Part shown: positions 1 to 9,236 of the stretch, in pieces
How the letters are laid out: each line of letters begins with the position of its first letter
How positions within the stretch are numbered: the stretch's first letter is position 1
Assembly (NCBI GenBank): GCA_029246545.1
Contig: JAQWMX010000010.1
Coordinates: 45,086-109,085 of the forward strand
DNA: 64,000 nt
Direction of reading: 5' to 3'
Source: Gammaproteobacteria bacterium
Lineage (GTDB): Bacteria; Pseudomonadota; Gammaproteobacteria; Pseudomonadales; Pseudohongiellaceae
Notes under the pieces: model-generated
Seen by the model: only the letters and a program-made list of their open reading frames with translations
What the model was told of the DNA's origin: nothing
Databases searched by the model: none
Position numbers and translations under genes: made by a program

Positions 1-287
1 GCGGAGCCTGGCACAATGCCGTCGCCTAGTACTCGATCAAATTCGCCTATGCCTGTGACAATGCGGGGTAGATCTTTTAGGTTGATGTCATTCAGTGTTG
101 TCACTGAAGACAAACTGCCAGTAATACCTTGGCGTTTAAAATTAGCAGATGCAGAAGGTGAACTAGCTGTACCAAGATTTATTTTTGATAAAGTGTTCCA
201 CTCGCCACAACTTGCGCATTGACCTTGCCATTGACCATGCTCGGTGCCGCAATCATTACAAAGAAAGGCTGATTTTTGTTTAGCCAT
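1..287 (-). CDS. radA: DNA repair protein RadA, N-terminal part (cut by window edge)
   Basis: RadA is a RecA-like ATPase that helps process branched recombination intermediates during DNA repair. The 95 visible residues start MAKQKSAFLCNDCG and hold the family's N-terminal zinc finger as two Cys pairs (CNDCG and CASCG). They are followed by the linker and the start of the ATPase domain (RIVTGIGEFDRVLGDGIVPGS), which stops just before the Walker A motif at the window edge. The ATG lies 1 base after the alr stop codon, so it is probably co-transcribed with dnaB-alr. The identification rests on the zinc finger and this conserved domain entry. Confidence 0.93.
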   Translation of the reverse strand, partial: MAKQKSAFLCNDCGTEHGQWQGQCASCGEWNTLSKINLGTASSPSASANFKRQGITGSLSSVTTLNDINLKDLPRIVTGIGEFDRVLGDGIVPGS

Positions 288-288
288 G

Positions 289-1392
289 TTAATTCGAGTA
301 AGCCTTTTCTACGCGCTGAGCGATACTGCAGGTTAAGTTATAAGAGAGTATGCCGGTGTGTTCGGCCACTTCATCTAATGATAGTTCATCATCCCAAAGC
401 GTCACCGTATCGCCAATTTTTGCCTCTGCTAGATCGCTTAAATCTATGCCAATCATATCCATAGAAACGCGACCGACAGTAACAGTGCGTTTGCCATTAA
501 TTAAAACCGGTGTGCCATTTGGCGCATTACTAGGGTAACCATCGGCATAACCAATACTGACAATGCCAATGCGCATATCCTGCGGGCAAATAAATTGAGA
601 ACAATAACCAACATTGTCGCCGGCTTTACAATTCTGGATAGAAATTAAATTTGATTGCAGTGTCATAACCGCATGCAAACCAAATGCTTCACGACGTAAG
701 TGCTCATCAGAAAAAGGAAAAGGCGAGCTGCCATAAAGCATAATGCCGGGCCTTACCCAATCAGTATTGTCACCAATACCTGCCAATAACCCTGAAGAAG
801 CCGGGATACTAGTGGCAGAGTCAGGCAGCTCTTGGGTTATTTTTGAAAAGGTACTCAATTGATGCTGGTTAAGATCTGAATCAATTAAATTTGCATTTGC
901 TAAATGTGTCATCAAGATAACTTCTTTACACCAGGCTTTGTTTTGCAAGTTTTGATAAGTCTTTACATAATCAGTTGGTGTGATACCCAGACGACCCATG
1001 CCGGAATTCATTTTTAACCAGATGCTTAATGGTTTAGTTAAGTTGATTTTAGCCAGTTCTTTTTCTAGCCAGGCGAGTTGCTCAAAATGATGAATCACCA
1101 CTTGATAGCCGACTTTAGCAATACGGTTTATATCGGCACGTTCGATAATGCCTTGTAAGATCAAGATGGGTTTAGTGTTGCCTGAGGCTGCTAATAGATC
1201 AGCTTCATCGACATCGGTGACGCCGAAGGTGTCAGCGTCTTGCAGAGCTTCTGCAACAGGGATCAGGCCATGGCCATAGGCATTGCCTTTGATAACGGCA
1301 ACGACTTTTCGATTCTTAGCATGTGAACGCGCGACTTTTAGATTGTTATTCAGTGCGCTTAGATTAATCGTAGCTTTAACCCGGTGGATCAC
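289..1392 (-). CDS. alr: Alanine racemase
   Basis: Alanine racemase interconverts L- and D-alanine with pyridoxal phosphate and so supplies D-alanine for peptidoglycan; it acts in the cytoplasm. The 367-residue protein has the usual length. The PLP lysine is K35 in AVIKGNAYGHG, and the second catalytic base is the tyrosine of NVGYCSQF. The phosphate-binding and C-terminal beta-domain motifs (SIGYADGYP, VGRVSMDM) are present. The start overlaps the dnaB stop by 4 bases, so the two genes are translationally coupled. This dnaB-alr pairing is common in gammaproteobacteria. Confidence 0.97.
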   Translation of the reverse strand: MIHRVKATINLSALNNNLKVARSHAKNRKVVAVIKGNAYGHGLIPVAEALQDADTFGVTDVDEADLLAASGNTKPILILQGIIERADINRIAKVGYQVVIHHFEQLAWLEKELAKINLTKPLSIWLKMNSGMGRLGITPTDYVKTYQNLQNKAWCKEVILMTHLANANLIDSDLNQHQLSTFSKITQELPDSATSIPASSGLLAGIGDNTDWVRPGIMLYGSSPFPFSDEHLRREAFGLHAVMTLQSNLISIQNCKAGDNVGYCSQFICPQDMRIGIVSIGYADGYPSNAPNGTPVLINGKRTVTVGRVSMDMIGIDLSDLAEAKIGDTVTLWDDELSLDEVAEHTGILSYNLTCSIAQRVEKAYSN

Positions 1393-2855
1393 TCGTCAAA
1401 GTCTCCAGCTTCTCTACCATAGCCGCCAAAGTTGGGGCTGCCCCCAAAGTTTTGTTCTGCGCTCATCGGCATATAATTTTCAAATCGAGTGTATTTACCG
1501 ATAAAACTGAGGTTGCTGGTGCCAATTGGTCCATTCCGTTGCTTGCCGATAATGATCTCTGCTATACCTTTATGTTCAGTATCTTCGTTATAGACCTCAT
1601 CACGATAAACAAACATGATGACGTCGGCATCCTGCTCGATGGCACCTGATTCACGCAGATCAGACATCACTGGTCGTTTATTTGGACGTTGTTCCAAGCT
1701 TCGATTTAACTGAGACAGAGCAACAACTGGGCATTCAAATTCACGTGCCATTAGTTTTAATGAGCGAGAGATTTCAGAAATTTCACCAGTACGATTTTCT
1801 GTATTGCTACGTAATTGCATGAGCTGCAAATAGTCGACCATGATCATGCCGATTTTGTTGTTATGGTCTTTAGCAACACGTCGGGCACGAGCCCGCATTT
1901 CAGTAGGGTTCAGGCCAACAGTGTCATCAATATATAAAGGCTTTCCGGTTAGTTTGTTAATCGCATTCGTTAACTTGGGCCAATCATCCTCCAAAAGCTT
2001 GCCATTTCGCATACGGGTTTGATCAACTTTGCCAATGGAAGAAAGCATACGTGTAATCAAACTTTCAGCAGGCATCTCCAGGCTAAATACTAGGACCGGC
2101 ATGGGGTCTTCATGGCTGGTTATATAATTCTCCACAAGGTTCATGGCAAAAGCGGTCTTACCCATAGAAGGGCGACCAGCGACGATAACCAGATCCGACT
2201 TTTGCATACCGGAAGTTTGGTTATCTATGTCTTTAAAACCAGTGGTTAGGCCAGTTATATTGCCTTCAGAGTTAAACAGCTCTTCAAGACGATTTAGACC
2301 TTTCTTTAACAAAGGGTCAATAAATTGTGGGCCACCATCTTTGGGTCGCTCGTCAGCAATTTTAAAAACTTGTTGTTCGGCTAAATCGAGTAGTTCTGCA
2401 CTCTCACGACCGTCAGGATTATAGCCAGTATCAGCTATATTATTGGCAACGGAAATCAGTTGACGCAATATGGCACGTTCTCTAATGATGTTGGCGTAAG
2501 CCAAAATATTAGCTGTGCTCGGTGTGTTGTGAGCAATTTCAGCTAAATAATCGAGGCCACCACAAAGCTCAAGCTGATTTAACTGGTCTAAGGCTTCAGC
2601 CAGAGTCACTAAATCGATAGGTTTGCTAGCAGTGTTTTGTTTCTGCATAGACAGGAAAATGATGCTGTGTTCTTTACGGTAGAAGTCGGAGTCAATCAGG
2701 ACATCCGCAACGTCATCCCACACTGTGTTATCTAGCATCAGGCCACCCAATACTGCTTGTTCTGCATCGATAGAATGTGGCGGCAACTTCAGGCTGCTAG
2801 TGTTTCCTAGTGCGGTGTCTATGCTTTTGGGCTGGCTGGCTGGAAATTCTGACAT
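1389..2855 (-). CDS. dnaB: Replicative DNA helicase DnaB
   Basis: DnaB is the hexameric helicase that unwinds the chromosome at replication forks. The protein has 488 residues. The N-terminal domain (about residues 20-125, starting LPPHSIDAEQAVLGG) is followed by a RecA-like motor domain with Walker A GRPSMGKT, Walker B-like MIMVDYLQLM and the arginine-finger region QRNGPIG. The C-terminus is acidic and glycine-rich. It is the first gene of the dnaB-alr-radA run, and the 325-base gap upstream must hold its promoter, back to back with the TonB receptor gene. Confidence 0.97.
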   Translation of the reverse strand: MSEFPASQPKSIDTALGNTSSLKLPPHSIDAEQAVLGGLMLDNTVWDDVADVLIDSDFYRKEHSIIFLSMQKQNTASKPIDLVTLAEALDQLNQLELCGGLDYLAEIAHNTPSTANILAYANIIRERAILRQLISVANNIADTGYNPDGRESAELLDLAEQQVFKIADERPKDGGPQFIDPLLKKGLNRLEELFNSEGNITGLTTGFKDIDNQTSGMQKSDLVIVAGRPSMGKTAFAMNLVENYITSHEDPMPVLVFSLEMPAESLITRMLSSIGKVDQTRMRNGKLLEDDWPKLTNAINKLTGKPLYIDDTVGLNPTEMRARARRVAKDHNNKIGMIMVDYLQLMQLRSNTENRTGEISEISRSLKLMAREFECPVVALSQLNRSLEQRPNKRPVMSDLRESGAIEQDADVIMFVYRDEVYNEDTEHKGIAEIIIGKQRNGPIGTSNLSFIGKYTRFENYMPMSAEQNFGGSPNFGGYGREAGDFDE

Positions 2856-3180
2856 TAATTTAGCTTTTATGGTTTAGGTAAATAGTTAAGACAAATTGTT
2901 CAAGTAATATTTTCTGTTGGGTTTTGCCGACAGGGCTAGCAATATTACCCCAAAAATTCTGATCTTGTGAGAGCTAAAATTCATTTATCGGTAAAAAACA
3001 GACAAAAAATTAAAAGAATAAAACCAAGATTGCTTTTAACAATTCGTTAACAATTCATAAACAGTTATAAAACAGTTAACTACCGCGACTATCTAAAAAA
3101 GCACTATAGAATCGCTGCATATTATTGGATTCACTCAGCATGTAAAAAATTTATTAATGATAAGTAGAAAGGTAGTAGGA
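2856..3180. other. Divergent intergenic region, dnaB / TonB receptor
   Basis: This AT-rich gap separates two divergently transcribed genes and should hold both promoters. It contains closely spaced GTTAAC-type half-sites (around 3050-3080), which resemble halves of the TTAACGTTAA palindromes in front of the winged-helix gene 2 kb downstream. I could not place a convincing -35/-10 pair. An in-frame ATG at 3157 would extend the receptor by 8 residues. Confidence 0.4.
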
Positions 3181-5208
3181 ATGAATAAAGCTCAATCTTT
3201 TTCCAAAAACAAGCTAGCGCTAGCTTTGTTGGGCACAGCATTAGCATCACAGTTCAGCTTTGCTCAAAATGCACCAGAAATCCAAGAGATAGCTGTGTTT
3301 GGGAGAAATACTGATTTGGTTGGAGAAGCCGTTTCAGCCAGTGTCGGCTATGTAGGCGGTGATGATTTATTAATTCGTCCATTGGTGAAAACCTCTGAAT
3401 TACTTGAATCTATGCCTGGCATGGTTGCAGTTCAGCACTCCGGTTCTGGTAAAGCCAATCAATACTTTTTAAGAGGTTTTAACTTGGACCATGGAACTGA
3501 TTACACCGTTCAGATAGATGGGGCACCAATGAATATGCGTACTCATGGGCATGGTCAGGGTTATCTAGATGTAAACGGTATTATTCCAGAAACGGTTGAA
3601 GGCATTGATTACCGCAAGGGGCCTTATTATGCAGACCTGGGTGATTTTTCGATGGCTGGTGCATCGTTTATCTCAACAATTGATGTGGTTGAGCGTCCAT
3701 TTGTTTCTGCTGAAGTAGGTGAGAATGGCTGGAGACGCTATGTCGGTGGCGTGAGCCAAGAACTAAAGGACGGCACTTTATCTATTATTGGTGAATATAA
3801 AAATTATGATGGCCCTTGGGAAAAAGGAGAAGACTTAGGTCATTTTTCTATCTGGGGAAAATATAAAACACAGACCAGATTTGGTGATGCTGAGTTTACC
3901 ATTACGGGTTATGAAGCAAACTGGGATCCAACAGAGCAAATACCCGAAAGAGCATTTGGTACTGCCGTGTGTGAAGATGCTTTTTGTTCGCTAGACCCTA
4001 CTGCAGAAGGTAAAACAAGCCGATGGATCGCGAATGCTAATCTTTCAGGAAATGACTGGGATGCTAACATTTATGCGCAGACCTATGACTGGACTATGTC
4101 ATCAAACCCGACCTACGATTTTCAGATCAATCAATTTGATAAACGCTGGACCCTTGGTGGCAAGGGCAATAAAAATTTAATAGAGAATAGTATCTATGAT
4201 CTCGTTGTTGGTGGCGACTTTCGCTATGATGATGGTAGTCGAATTGGTGTGGAACAATTCAACAGTGGCGCTTTTGTAACTGACATTGCTAACAATGAAA
4301 TCTCAGAAGGGTCTCTTGGAGCATTCGTTGAGGCTACTTGGTATGTTAATCGAGACTTACGTCTGACCGGCGGGGTGCGTACAGATTATTATGATTTTAG
4401 TGCTACAGCACAAAATGCCTTCAGTGCTAATGGCGACAAAACAGCTACGCAGGCTTCGCCAAAATTTGCGCTAGCTTACACGCCGCTGGACAGCCTAGAA
4501 CTTTATTACAATTGGGGGCGCGGTTTTCACTCAAATGATGCCCGTGGTGTCGTCAACAATACTAATCCAATACCAGGAATTTCAGCTGGAACCGGCTATG
4601 AAGCTGGCGGAAGATTAACACTGGGCGATTTTAAATTTACCAGTGCCTACTGGTGGTTGAATCAGGATAGTGAGTTGATTTTCGTGGGTGATTCCAATTC
4701 AGTCGAGCCTAAAGGCGCATCTGAACGTGAAGGCTATGAGTTAACTATGTTCTGGCAGCCTACTAACTGGCTTGGTGTGGATGCAGCCTTTACCAGTAGC
4801 GATGCCCGTTATGTCAATAATCCTGATGGTATCTACGTTGAACAAGCGGTAGAAGAAGCGGTGCAATTTGGTATTTCACTAACGCGACCAAGCTGGGATG
4901 CCAGTATTCGTTTACGCTATTTAGGGCCCTACGCACTAGATGCAGCTAATGTTAATAGAGGAGAGTCATTAACCACGATTAATATGCGTACAGCTTACCA
5001 TTGGGAGTCTTTCACGATGTTTGTTGAAGTGATTAATGTTGCTGATACAGATGGTAAGGAAATCGTCTATAACTATCCTGCATACGTTCAGGGTCTTGAT
5101 GCGCCTGGCCTGACTTCAGACACAATTGATTGTGATGTAACCAACTGTACGATGAGTCGAGGTACATTACCAAGGGCATTTAGAGTAGGTGTTAGCTACC
5201 AGTTTTAA
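3181..5208 (+). CDS. TonB-dependent outer-membrane receptor
   Basis: This is a 675-residue TonB-dependent receptor, an outer-membrane beta-barrel with a plug domain that imports a ligand using TonB energy. I chose the ATG at 3181 over 3157 because AAAGG lies 8 bases ahead and the protein then starts with a clean signal peptide (MNKAQSF... to SQFSFAQ). The plug (about residues 35-165) carries LLESMPGMVAVQHSG, YFLRGFNLDHGTD and the subfamily motif MRTHGHGQGYLDVNG followed by DYRKGPYYADLGDF. The barrel ends in phenylalanine (VGVSYQF), as outer-membrane proteins do. The ligand is not evident. The adjacent membrane winged-helix protein is a candidate regulator. Confidence 0.92.
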   Translation: MNKAQSFSKNKLALALLGTALASQFSFAQNAPEIQEIAVFGRNTDLVGEAVSASVGYVGGDDLLIRPLVKTSELLESMPGMVAVQHSGSGKANQYFLRGFNLDHGTDYTVQIDGAPMNMRTHGHGQGYLDVNGIIPETVEGIDYRKGPYYADLGDFSMAGASFISTIDVVERPFVSAEVGENGWRRYVGGVSQELKDGTLSIIGEYKNYDGPWEKGEDLGHFSIWGKYKTQTRFGDAEFTITGYEANWDPTEQIPERAFGTAVCEDAFCSLDPTAEGKTSRWIANANLSGNDWDANIYAQTYDWTMSSNPTYDFQINQFDKRWTLGGKGNKNLIENSIYDLVVGGDFRYDDGSRIGVEQFNSGAFVTDIANNEISEGSLGAFVEATWYVNRDLRLTGGVRTDYYDFSATAQNAFSANGDKTATQASPKFALAYTPLDSLELYYNWGRGFHSNDARGVVNNTNPIPGISAGTGYEAGGRLTLGDFKFTSAYWWLNQDSELIFVGDSNSVEPKGASEREGYELTMFWQPTNWLGVDAAFTSSDARYVNNPDGIYVEQAVEEAVQFGISLTRPSWDASIRLRYLGPYALDAANVNRGESLTTINMRTAYHWESFTMFVEVINVADTDGKEIVYNYPAYVQGLDAPGLTSDTIDCDVTNCTMSRGTLPRAFRVGVSYQF

Positions 5209-5336
5209 AGTTAATTTTTTCTGAAATTAGTGTAAATACCTGCATTAGTCATTGCTGTGAAATTCTGAATTTATTGCTTGTAAGTAATCTAGAATTCATA
5301 ATATCCACCTTTAACTTGTTGTTTTATAATAATATA

Positions 5337-5400
5337 TTTAACGTTAAAGACTGTTAACTTTGGTTCTTTTTTAAAACCTAAGTTATTTATTAACGTTAAA
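5337..5400. promoter_or_regulatory. Pair of TTAACGTTAA palindromes, candidate operator
   Basis: A perfect 12-bp palindrome TTTAACGTTAAA lies at 5337-5348 and a second copy, ATTAACGTTAAA, at 5389-5400. The centres are 52 bases apart, close to five helical turns, so a dimeric regulator could bind both on the same DNA face. They sit directly upstream of the winged-helix gene at 5454 and downstream of the TonB receptor. Autoregulation by the 5454 product is inference only. Confidence 0.5.
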
Positions 5401-5453
5401 ATATCGCTTGTTTTTTTCTAAAATTCAGCCAAAATGCGCATCTTCTTAAAGTA

Positions 5454-6764
5454 ATGGTCCCTGAATTAGAAAAAATGAACAATATCCAGTCCGAAGAGTT
5501 ACAAGCGTTGATCCAACGCATTATTAATAGCGGAGTTTTGGGTCGCTCTCGTACCTATGGTGAGATTCTGACCTATCTTGCAGATTGCGCTGTTAATGGT
5601 AATAGCCCTAAAGAAATAGCAATTGCTATTGATGTATTGGGTCGCGATGTTGACTTTGATGTTGGTAAAGATTCCATTGTTCGTGTCCACATTTATCACT
5701 TACGTAATAAGCTTAAGACTTATTTTGATAAGTTTGGCAAACAGGAGAAATACAGGCTCGATATCCCAAAAGGTCAGTACATACTGACAGCAATCCTAGC
5801 CACTGAGATACCAACTGACTCACTAAGTATTACTGGGAAGCCGCTTAAACGTGAAGCTGTCACTCAGTGGTTGGCAGGTATAGCAATATTTCTATTATTG
5901 CTGAATCTGGGTTTTCAGTTCACTCAGGATGAGTCAGATGCAGAAACTTACACTGTAGCTTCCAGTTCTTATATCGAGCTTGGGCCCTGGAAAGAAATGT
6001 TTGATGATGAAGCACCAATTCTTATTTTGGTCGGCGATTATTATATTTTTGGGGAGTTAAATGATCGTGGCGATGTCATTCGTATGATTCGGGAGTTTGA
6101 TGTTAATTCTCCTGAAGAGTTGGTCTTCCTACAAGAGATGGGAGTAGAAGGAACTGAGAAATACTTTGACCTCAATCTTAATTACATCCCAAGCTCAACT
6201 GCATATGCAGTGACACAAATCACTCAAATTTTACTAAAAGGAGTTGATTCCGAGCGTATTAATATAAAAATGACCTCGGAATACACCACTGCTGACTTGG
6301 CTAATAATCACATAGTTTATTTGGGCTATCTGAGTGGTTTAAATGAGCTTTATAACCTTATGTTTGCGGGCTCTGGACTAGCAATTGGCAGCACCTATGA
6401 TGAGTTAAGTAATCTAAATACCGGGGAATATTACGTTAGTAGTTCTGGTTTATCGGGAGCAGATTCATATAAAGATTATGGTATGTTGGCGACATTTCCT
6501 TCACCCAATGGCTATCAAGTTACCATGATTGCAGGCATGCGTGATGAAAGCCTTAATAGTATTGTGCAGCAAGTTGCCAATAAGGCAGTACTTACTGAAA
6601 TCAAAACAAGCCTAGATCTAGACCAAGATTCAAGTGTGGCTGAGAGTAGCTTTGAAGCTCTTTTTGAAGTGAATGGCTTTGACAATACAAACTTTAATTC
6701 TGAACTGATTTACACCCAAAGCCGTGATCCCGCTGCTGTTGAACGGCTTTTTGGCGGGAATTAG
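5454..6764 (+). CDS. Membrane-anchored winged-helix protein, probable transcriptional sensor
   Basis: The 436-residue protein has three parts. Residues 1-115 look like a winged-helix DNA-binding domain (SRTYGEILTYLADCAV, DSIVRVHIYHLRNKLKTYF, then a basic/aromatic wing ending RLDIPKGQYIL). Around residues 137-160 is one hydrophobic segment (WLAGIAIFLLLLNLGFQF). The remaining 270 residues are acidic and presumably periplasmic. That layout matches ToxR/CadC-type one-component regulators, although I do not recognise the sensor domain. It lies just after the TonB receptor and behind a palindrome pair, so regulation of the receptor or of itself is plausible. The function is inferred from architecture. 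Confidence 0.6.
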   Translation: MVPELEKMNNIQSEELQALIQRIINSGVLGRSRTYGEILTYLADCAVNGNSPKEIAIAIDVLGRDVDFDVGKDSIVRVHIYHLRNKLKTYFDKFGKQEKYRLDIPKGQYILTAILATEIPTDSLSITGKPLKREAVTQWLAGIAIFLLLLNLGFQFTQDESDAETYTVASSSYIELGPWKEMFDDEAPILILVGDYYIFGELNDRGDVIRMIREFDVNSPEELVFLQEMGVEGTEKYFDLNLNYIPSSTAYAVTQITQILLKGVDSERINIKMTSEYTTADLANNHIVYLGYLSGLNELYNLMFAGSGLAIGSTYDELSNLNTGEYYVSSSGLSGADSYKDYGMLATFPSPNGYQVTMIAGMRDESLNSIVQQVANKAVLTEIKTSLDLDQDSSVAESSFEALFEVNGFDNTNFNSELIYTQSRDPAAVERLFGGN

Positions 6765-6844
6765 AAAATTTAGAGTAACAAAAAAAGAGCAAAGGGCCCT
6801 CTTTCTCCTAGTTTCAATATAAGTTTCGGCATAAATTTCAGCAT

Positions 6845-6875
6845 AAAAAAAAGGGAGCTTTTGGCTCCCTTTTTT
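6845..6875. terminator. Bidirectional rho-independent terminator
   Basis: GGGAGC (6853-6858) and GCTCCC (6864-6869) form a stem around a TTTTG loop, flanked by an A-run on the left and a T-run on the right. It is therefore usable in both directions. It lies between the convergent genes at 5454 (plus) and rplI (minus). Confidence 0.85.
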
Positions 6876-6893
6876 AGTACTGCAAAGACTCAG

Positions 6894-7454
6894 TTATTCT
6901 TCATCTTTTACTGCAGATTCTTCAGATTCACTTGGTGTATCTTCCTCGGAGACTTCTTCAACTTTACCTTCAATCTCTTCCATTGCGGCAATAGTCTCAG
7001 CAGGAGCATCTGAACCAGTTACTTTTAAGTTAATTTCAGCGTTAATATCAGAGCCTAATGACAGGCTGATGATAAAATCACCAGTTGTACGCAAAGCGCC
7101 TTCTGGTAGCTGAACTTCGCTTTTTTCTATTTCATGACCAGCTGCTATTAAGGCATCTGCAATATCACGTGTGCCTATAGAGCCAAAGAGTTTACCTTCT
7201 TCGCCGGCATTTGCTTCGATAGTAATTGTTACGCCATTAAGTTTTGCAGCCCGACCTTCCGCACCAGCAAGCCTCTCATTGGCGGCTTTCATTAATTCAT
7301 CTTTACGCGCATCAAAATCAGCAACATTTTCTTTAGTGGCTGGGATGGCCTTAGAAAATGGAAACAAAAAGTTACGAGCATAACCAGCCTTTACATTGAC
7401 CTGGTCGCCCACTTCGCCTATTTTCCCAATTTTTTCTAATAATATTACGTTCAT
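6894..7454 (-). CDS. rplI: 50S ribosomal protein L9 with acidic C-terminal extension
   Basis: L9 binds 23S rRNA at the base of the L1 stalk. The start [30 protein letters not shown] is split here as its typical beta-hairpin (residues 1-15) and the rRNA-binding loop with GYARNFL. The long connecting helix and the C-terminal domain ([11 protein letters not shown]) follow. At 186 residues it is about 35 longer than the usual roughly 150; the excess is a Glu/Ser-rich tail after residue 155. It is the last gene of the rpsF-rpsR-DUF2232-rplI operon and is followed by a terminator. Confidence 0.96.
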   Translation of the reverse strand: MNVILLEKIGKIGEVGDQVNVKAGYARNFLFPFSKAIPATKENVADFDARKDELMKAANERLAGAEGRAAKLNGVTITIEANAGEEGKLFGSIGTRDIADALIAAGHEIEKSEVQLPEGALRTTGDFIISLSLGSDINAEINLKVTGSDAPAETIAAMEEIEGKVEEVSEEDTPSESEESAVKDEE

Positions 7455-7480
7455 CTTATCCTCACCTATTACCGGCTACT

Positions 7481-8317
7481 TTAGTTAGTACCAGTAATTC
7501 GTTTTCTAAAATTCATTACGCTGTCTATCAAGCCCAGCAAAATCACCATCGGCGATATAAACAGTGCTAGTAAATAAGCCAAGATAAGCCAGTTAAATCC
7601 TAGCTTTCTATAGGCCACAATATAATGCATTAGGGCCAGCCCGCTTAATAAGGGCGCTATACTCATGATTACCAACCAACTGTCTAAGGGTGGTACTCCT
7701 GCAAGGGCAGCTAAAATAAAACCTGCCAGTAAAATCGCAAATCCTGGTTCCAGCCTTAACTGATGGAACTCTGTTTTAAACCCGCCAGGATTATATAAAA
7801 CAGCTTGCCACCAACGTGCCAACACAAGACACGAAATGACAGTAACAAAGTGGTAAGCGCCATAAATTCCTAAGAATAGGCCTGCCACTTCATCAGCAGA
7901 GTATTCAACAATAACTCCCTGGTTTTGCTGCAGGATGATTAGCTCATCCATCATTGAAACCAGTTGAGCTACATATGCTCCCTGCCAGGCCAAGCTGAGT
8001 TGTGTCAGAATTCCTAACACTGTTCCCAACATGACAACTTTTGACCAGGATTCAAAATATTTAAGAGCCTGAGCCAAAATTGTAGTACCTAACATCAGTA
8101 TTGCCGGGGTGCTGTCCCCAGCTATCCAAAATAATCCTGCTGGTAACAATGACCAAAGCAGTATTATTAACCCTTCAGTTGCGCTTTTGCGTAGATTAAC
8201 TAAAGCTACAACTGCTGCGCTAAGGCAATACAATATAGGAAACAAGCCGGTTAGAACCACGACTATAATGGCCTGGCGGCGGCCATGCATTGCATATCCC
8301 GCTAAGCCTCGCATCAA
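7481..8317 (-). CDS. DUF2232-type polytopic membrane protein
   Basis: This is a 278-residue integral membrane protein with about eight hydrophobic segments and very few charged residues. It looks like the DUF2232/YybS family, which is often encoded between rpsR and rplI in gammaproteobacteria. Its place in the ribosomal operon (14 bases after rpsR, 26 before rplI) supports that. The biochemical role is unknown. I see no catalytic motif. Confidence 0.75.
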   Translation of the reverse strand: MMRGLAGYAMHGRRQAIIVVVLTGLFPILYCLSAAVVALVNLRKSATEGLIILLWSLLPAGLFWIAGDSTPAILMLGTTILAQALKYFESWSKVVMLGTVLGILTQLSLAWQGAYVAQLVSMMDELIILQQNQGVIVEYSADEVAGLFLGIYGAYHFVTVISCLVLARWWQAVLYNPGGFKTEFHQLRLEPGFAILLAGFILAALAGVPPLDSWLVIMSIAPLLSGLALMHYIVAYRKLGFNWLILAYLLALFISPMVILLGLIDSVMNFRKRITGTN

Positions 8318-8331
8318 TTTCCCCTAAGGCC

Positions 8332-8565
8332 TTATACTTCGTGTGAATCCGTATAAGGAATCAAAGCTAAGTAGCGTGAGCGTTTGATTGCAGTCGCTAG
8401 CTGACGTTGATAACGTGCTTTGGTTCCTGTAATTCTACTCGGTACAATTTTGCCAGTTTCACTAATATTGGCTTTTAATGTATCCAAATCTTTGTAATCT
8501 ATTTCTATTACGCCTTCAGCAGTAAATTTGCAAAAGCGTCGACGTCTAAAAAATCGGGGTGCCAT
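8332..8565 (-). CDS. rpsR: 30S ribosomal protein S18
   Basis: S18 binds the 16S rRNA central domain as a heterodimer with S6. The 77-residue protein has the normal length and the conserved core: FRRRRFCKF near the start, then [22 protein letters not shown] (split over residues 24-45) and [24 protein letters not shown] near the end. It is encoded 21 bases after rpsF, as usual for the S6-S18 pair. Confidence 0.97.
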   Translation of the reverse strand: MAPRFFRRRRFCKFTAEGVIEIDYKDLDTLKANISETGKIVPSRITGTKARYQRQLATAIKRSRYLALIPYTDSHEV

Positions 8566-8586
8566 AATCGTTCTCCAAATATCTGC

Positions 8587-9150
8587 TTAGCTTTTAGTTT
8601 CTTCTTCAGCTATAGGTTCGTCGGTTGAAGCTTCTTCTATCGCAGGCTCTTCAACAACTGGAGCTTCTTCAACAGCAGGCGCTTCTTCTATTGCAGGCTC
8701 TTCAACAACTGGAGCTTCTTCTACGGCAGGTGCTTCATCTTCATCTGTAGAATCTGCAGCATCAGTTGGTTTGTATTCTGCTTCTTCTTGCATACGTTGG
8801 CTGACGCGGGCTTTACGATCACGATTTTCATTTTCAGCTTTCATGATGTCAGACATGTCTGTAACAGCTTCTTTGCGTTTAATCACAAGGTTGCGCAGTA
8901 CGGCATCGTTATAGCGGAAAAGAGTAGTGATTTCGTCCAACACATCCTGACCACATTCAACATTCAAAAGCACATAGTGAGCTTTGTGAATTTTATTGAT
9001 TGGATAAGCTAGTTGGCGTCGGCCCCAGTCTTCAAGGCGGTGCATTGTTCCACCAGACTCGGTGACCAAAGAGGTGTATTTTTCTATCATCCCAGCAACC
9101 TGATCAGACTGGTCGGGATGCACCATAAATACTATTTCATAGTGTCGCAT
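8587..9150 (-). CDS. rpsF: 30S ribosomal protein S6 with repetitive acidic tail
   Basis: S6 pairs with S18 on the platform of the 30S subunit. The first about 100 residues are canonical S6 ([57 protein letters not shown]). The remaining tail of about 80 residues is made of Glu, Ala, Pro and Val and contains a 17-residue unit twice ([13 protein letters not shown] core). Acidic S6 tails occur elsewhere because E. coli S6 is glutamylated, but this one is unusually long. It is the first gene of the operon, and its leader can fold over the ribosome-binding site. Confidence 0.96.
   Translation of the reverse strand: MRHYEIVFMVHPDQSDQVAGMIEKYTSLVTESGGTMHRLEDWGRRQLAYPINKIHKAHYVLLNVECGQDVLDEITTLFRYNDAVLRNLVIKRKEAVTDMSDIMKAENENRDRKARVSQRMQEEAEYKPTDAADSTDEDEAPAVEEAPVVEEPAIEEAPAVEEAPVVEEPAIEEASTDEPIAEEETKS
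8630..8731. repeat. Two tandem 51-bp repeats inside rpsF
   Basis: Bases 8630-8680 and 8681-8731 are head-to-tail copies of a 51-bp unit with four mismatches. They encode 17 residues each of the Glu/Pro/Ala/Val tail of S6. The unit is a multiple of three, so copy-number change would keep the frame. Confidence 0.85.
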
Positions 9151-9200
9151 TACTGCTCCTTACGGTTTGGTAGTCTTCTGCAAGGGCTCATTGAGGAGCC
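9151..9200 (-). promoter_or_regulatory. Candidate S6:S18 autoregulatory mRNA leader
   Basis: Read on the minus strand, the 50 bases before the rpsF start contain GCTCCT (complement of 9194-9199) and AGGAGC (complement of 9155-9160). These form a 6-bp stem that covers the rpsF Shine-Dalgarno sequence. A CCG trinucleotide sits beside the 3' arm. Established knowledge: the S6:S18 complex represses its own operon by binding a leader with a CCG bulge next to the ribosome-binding site. The match here is by eye. Confidence 0.5.
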
Positions 9201-9210
9201 TTTAGCTTAT

Positions 9211-9236
9211 TTTTAAAAGCCTTAATGCTTTTAAAA
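9211..9236 (-). terminator. AT-rich hairpin between rlmB and rpsF
   Basis: TTTTAAAAGC (9211-9220) and GCTTTTAAAA (9227-9236) form a perfect 10-bp stem with a 6-base loop. It lies downstream of rlmB and upstream of rpsF on the minus strand. It may end rnr-rlmB transcription or be part of the rpsF leader. The arms are AT-rich, so the strength is uncertain. Confidence 0.35.
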
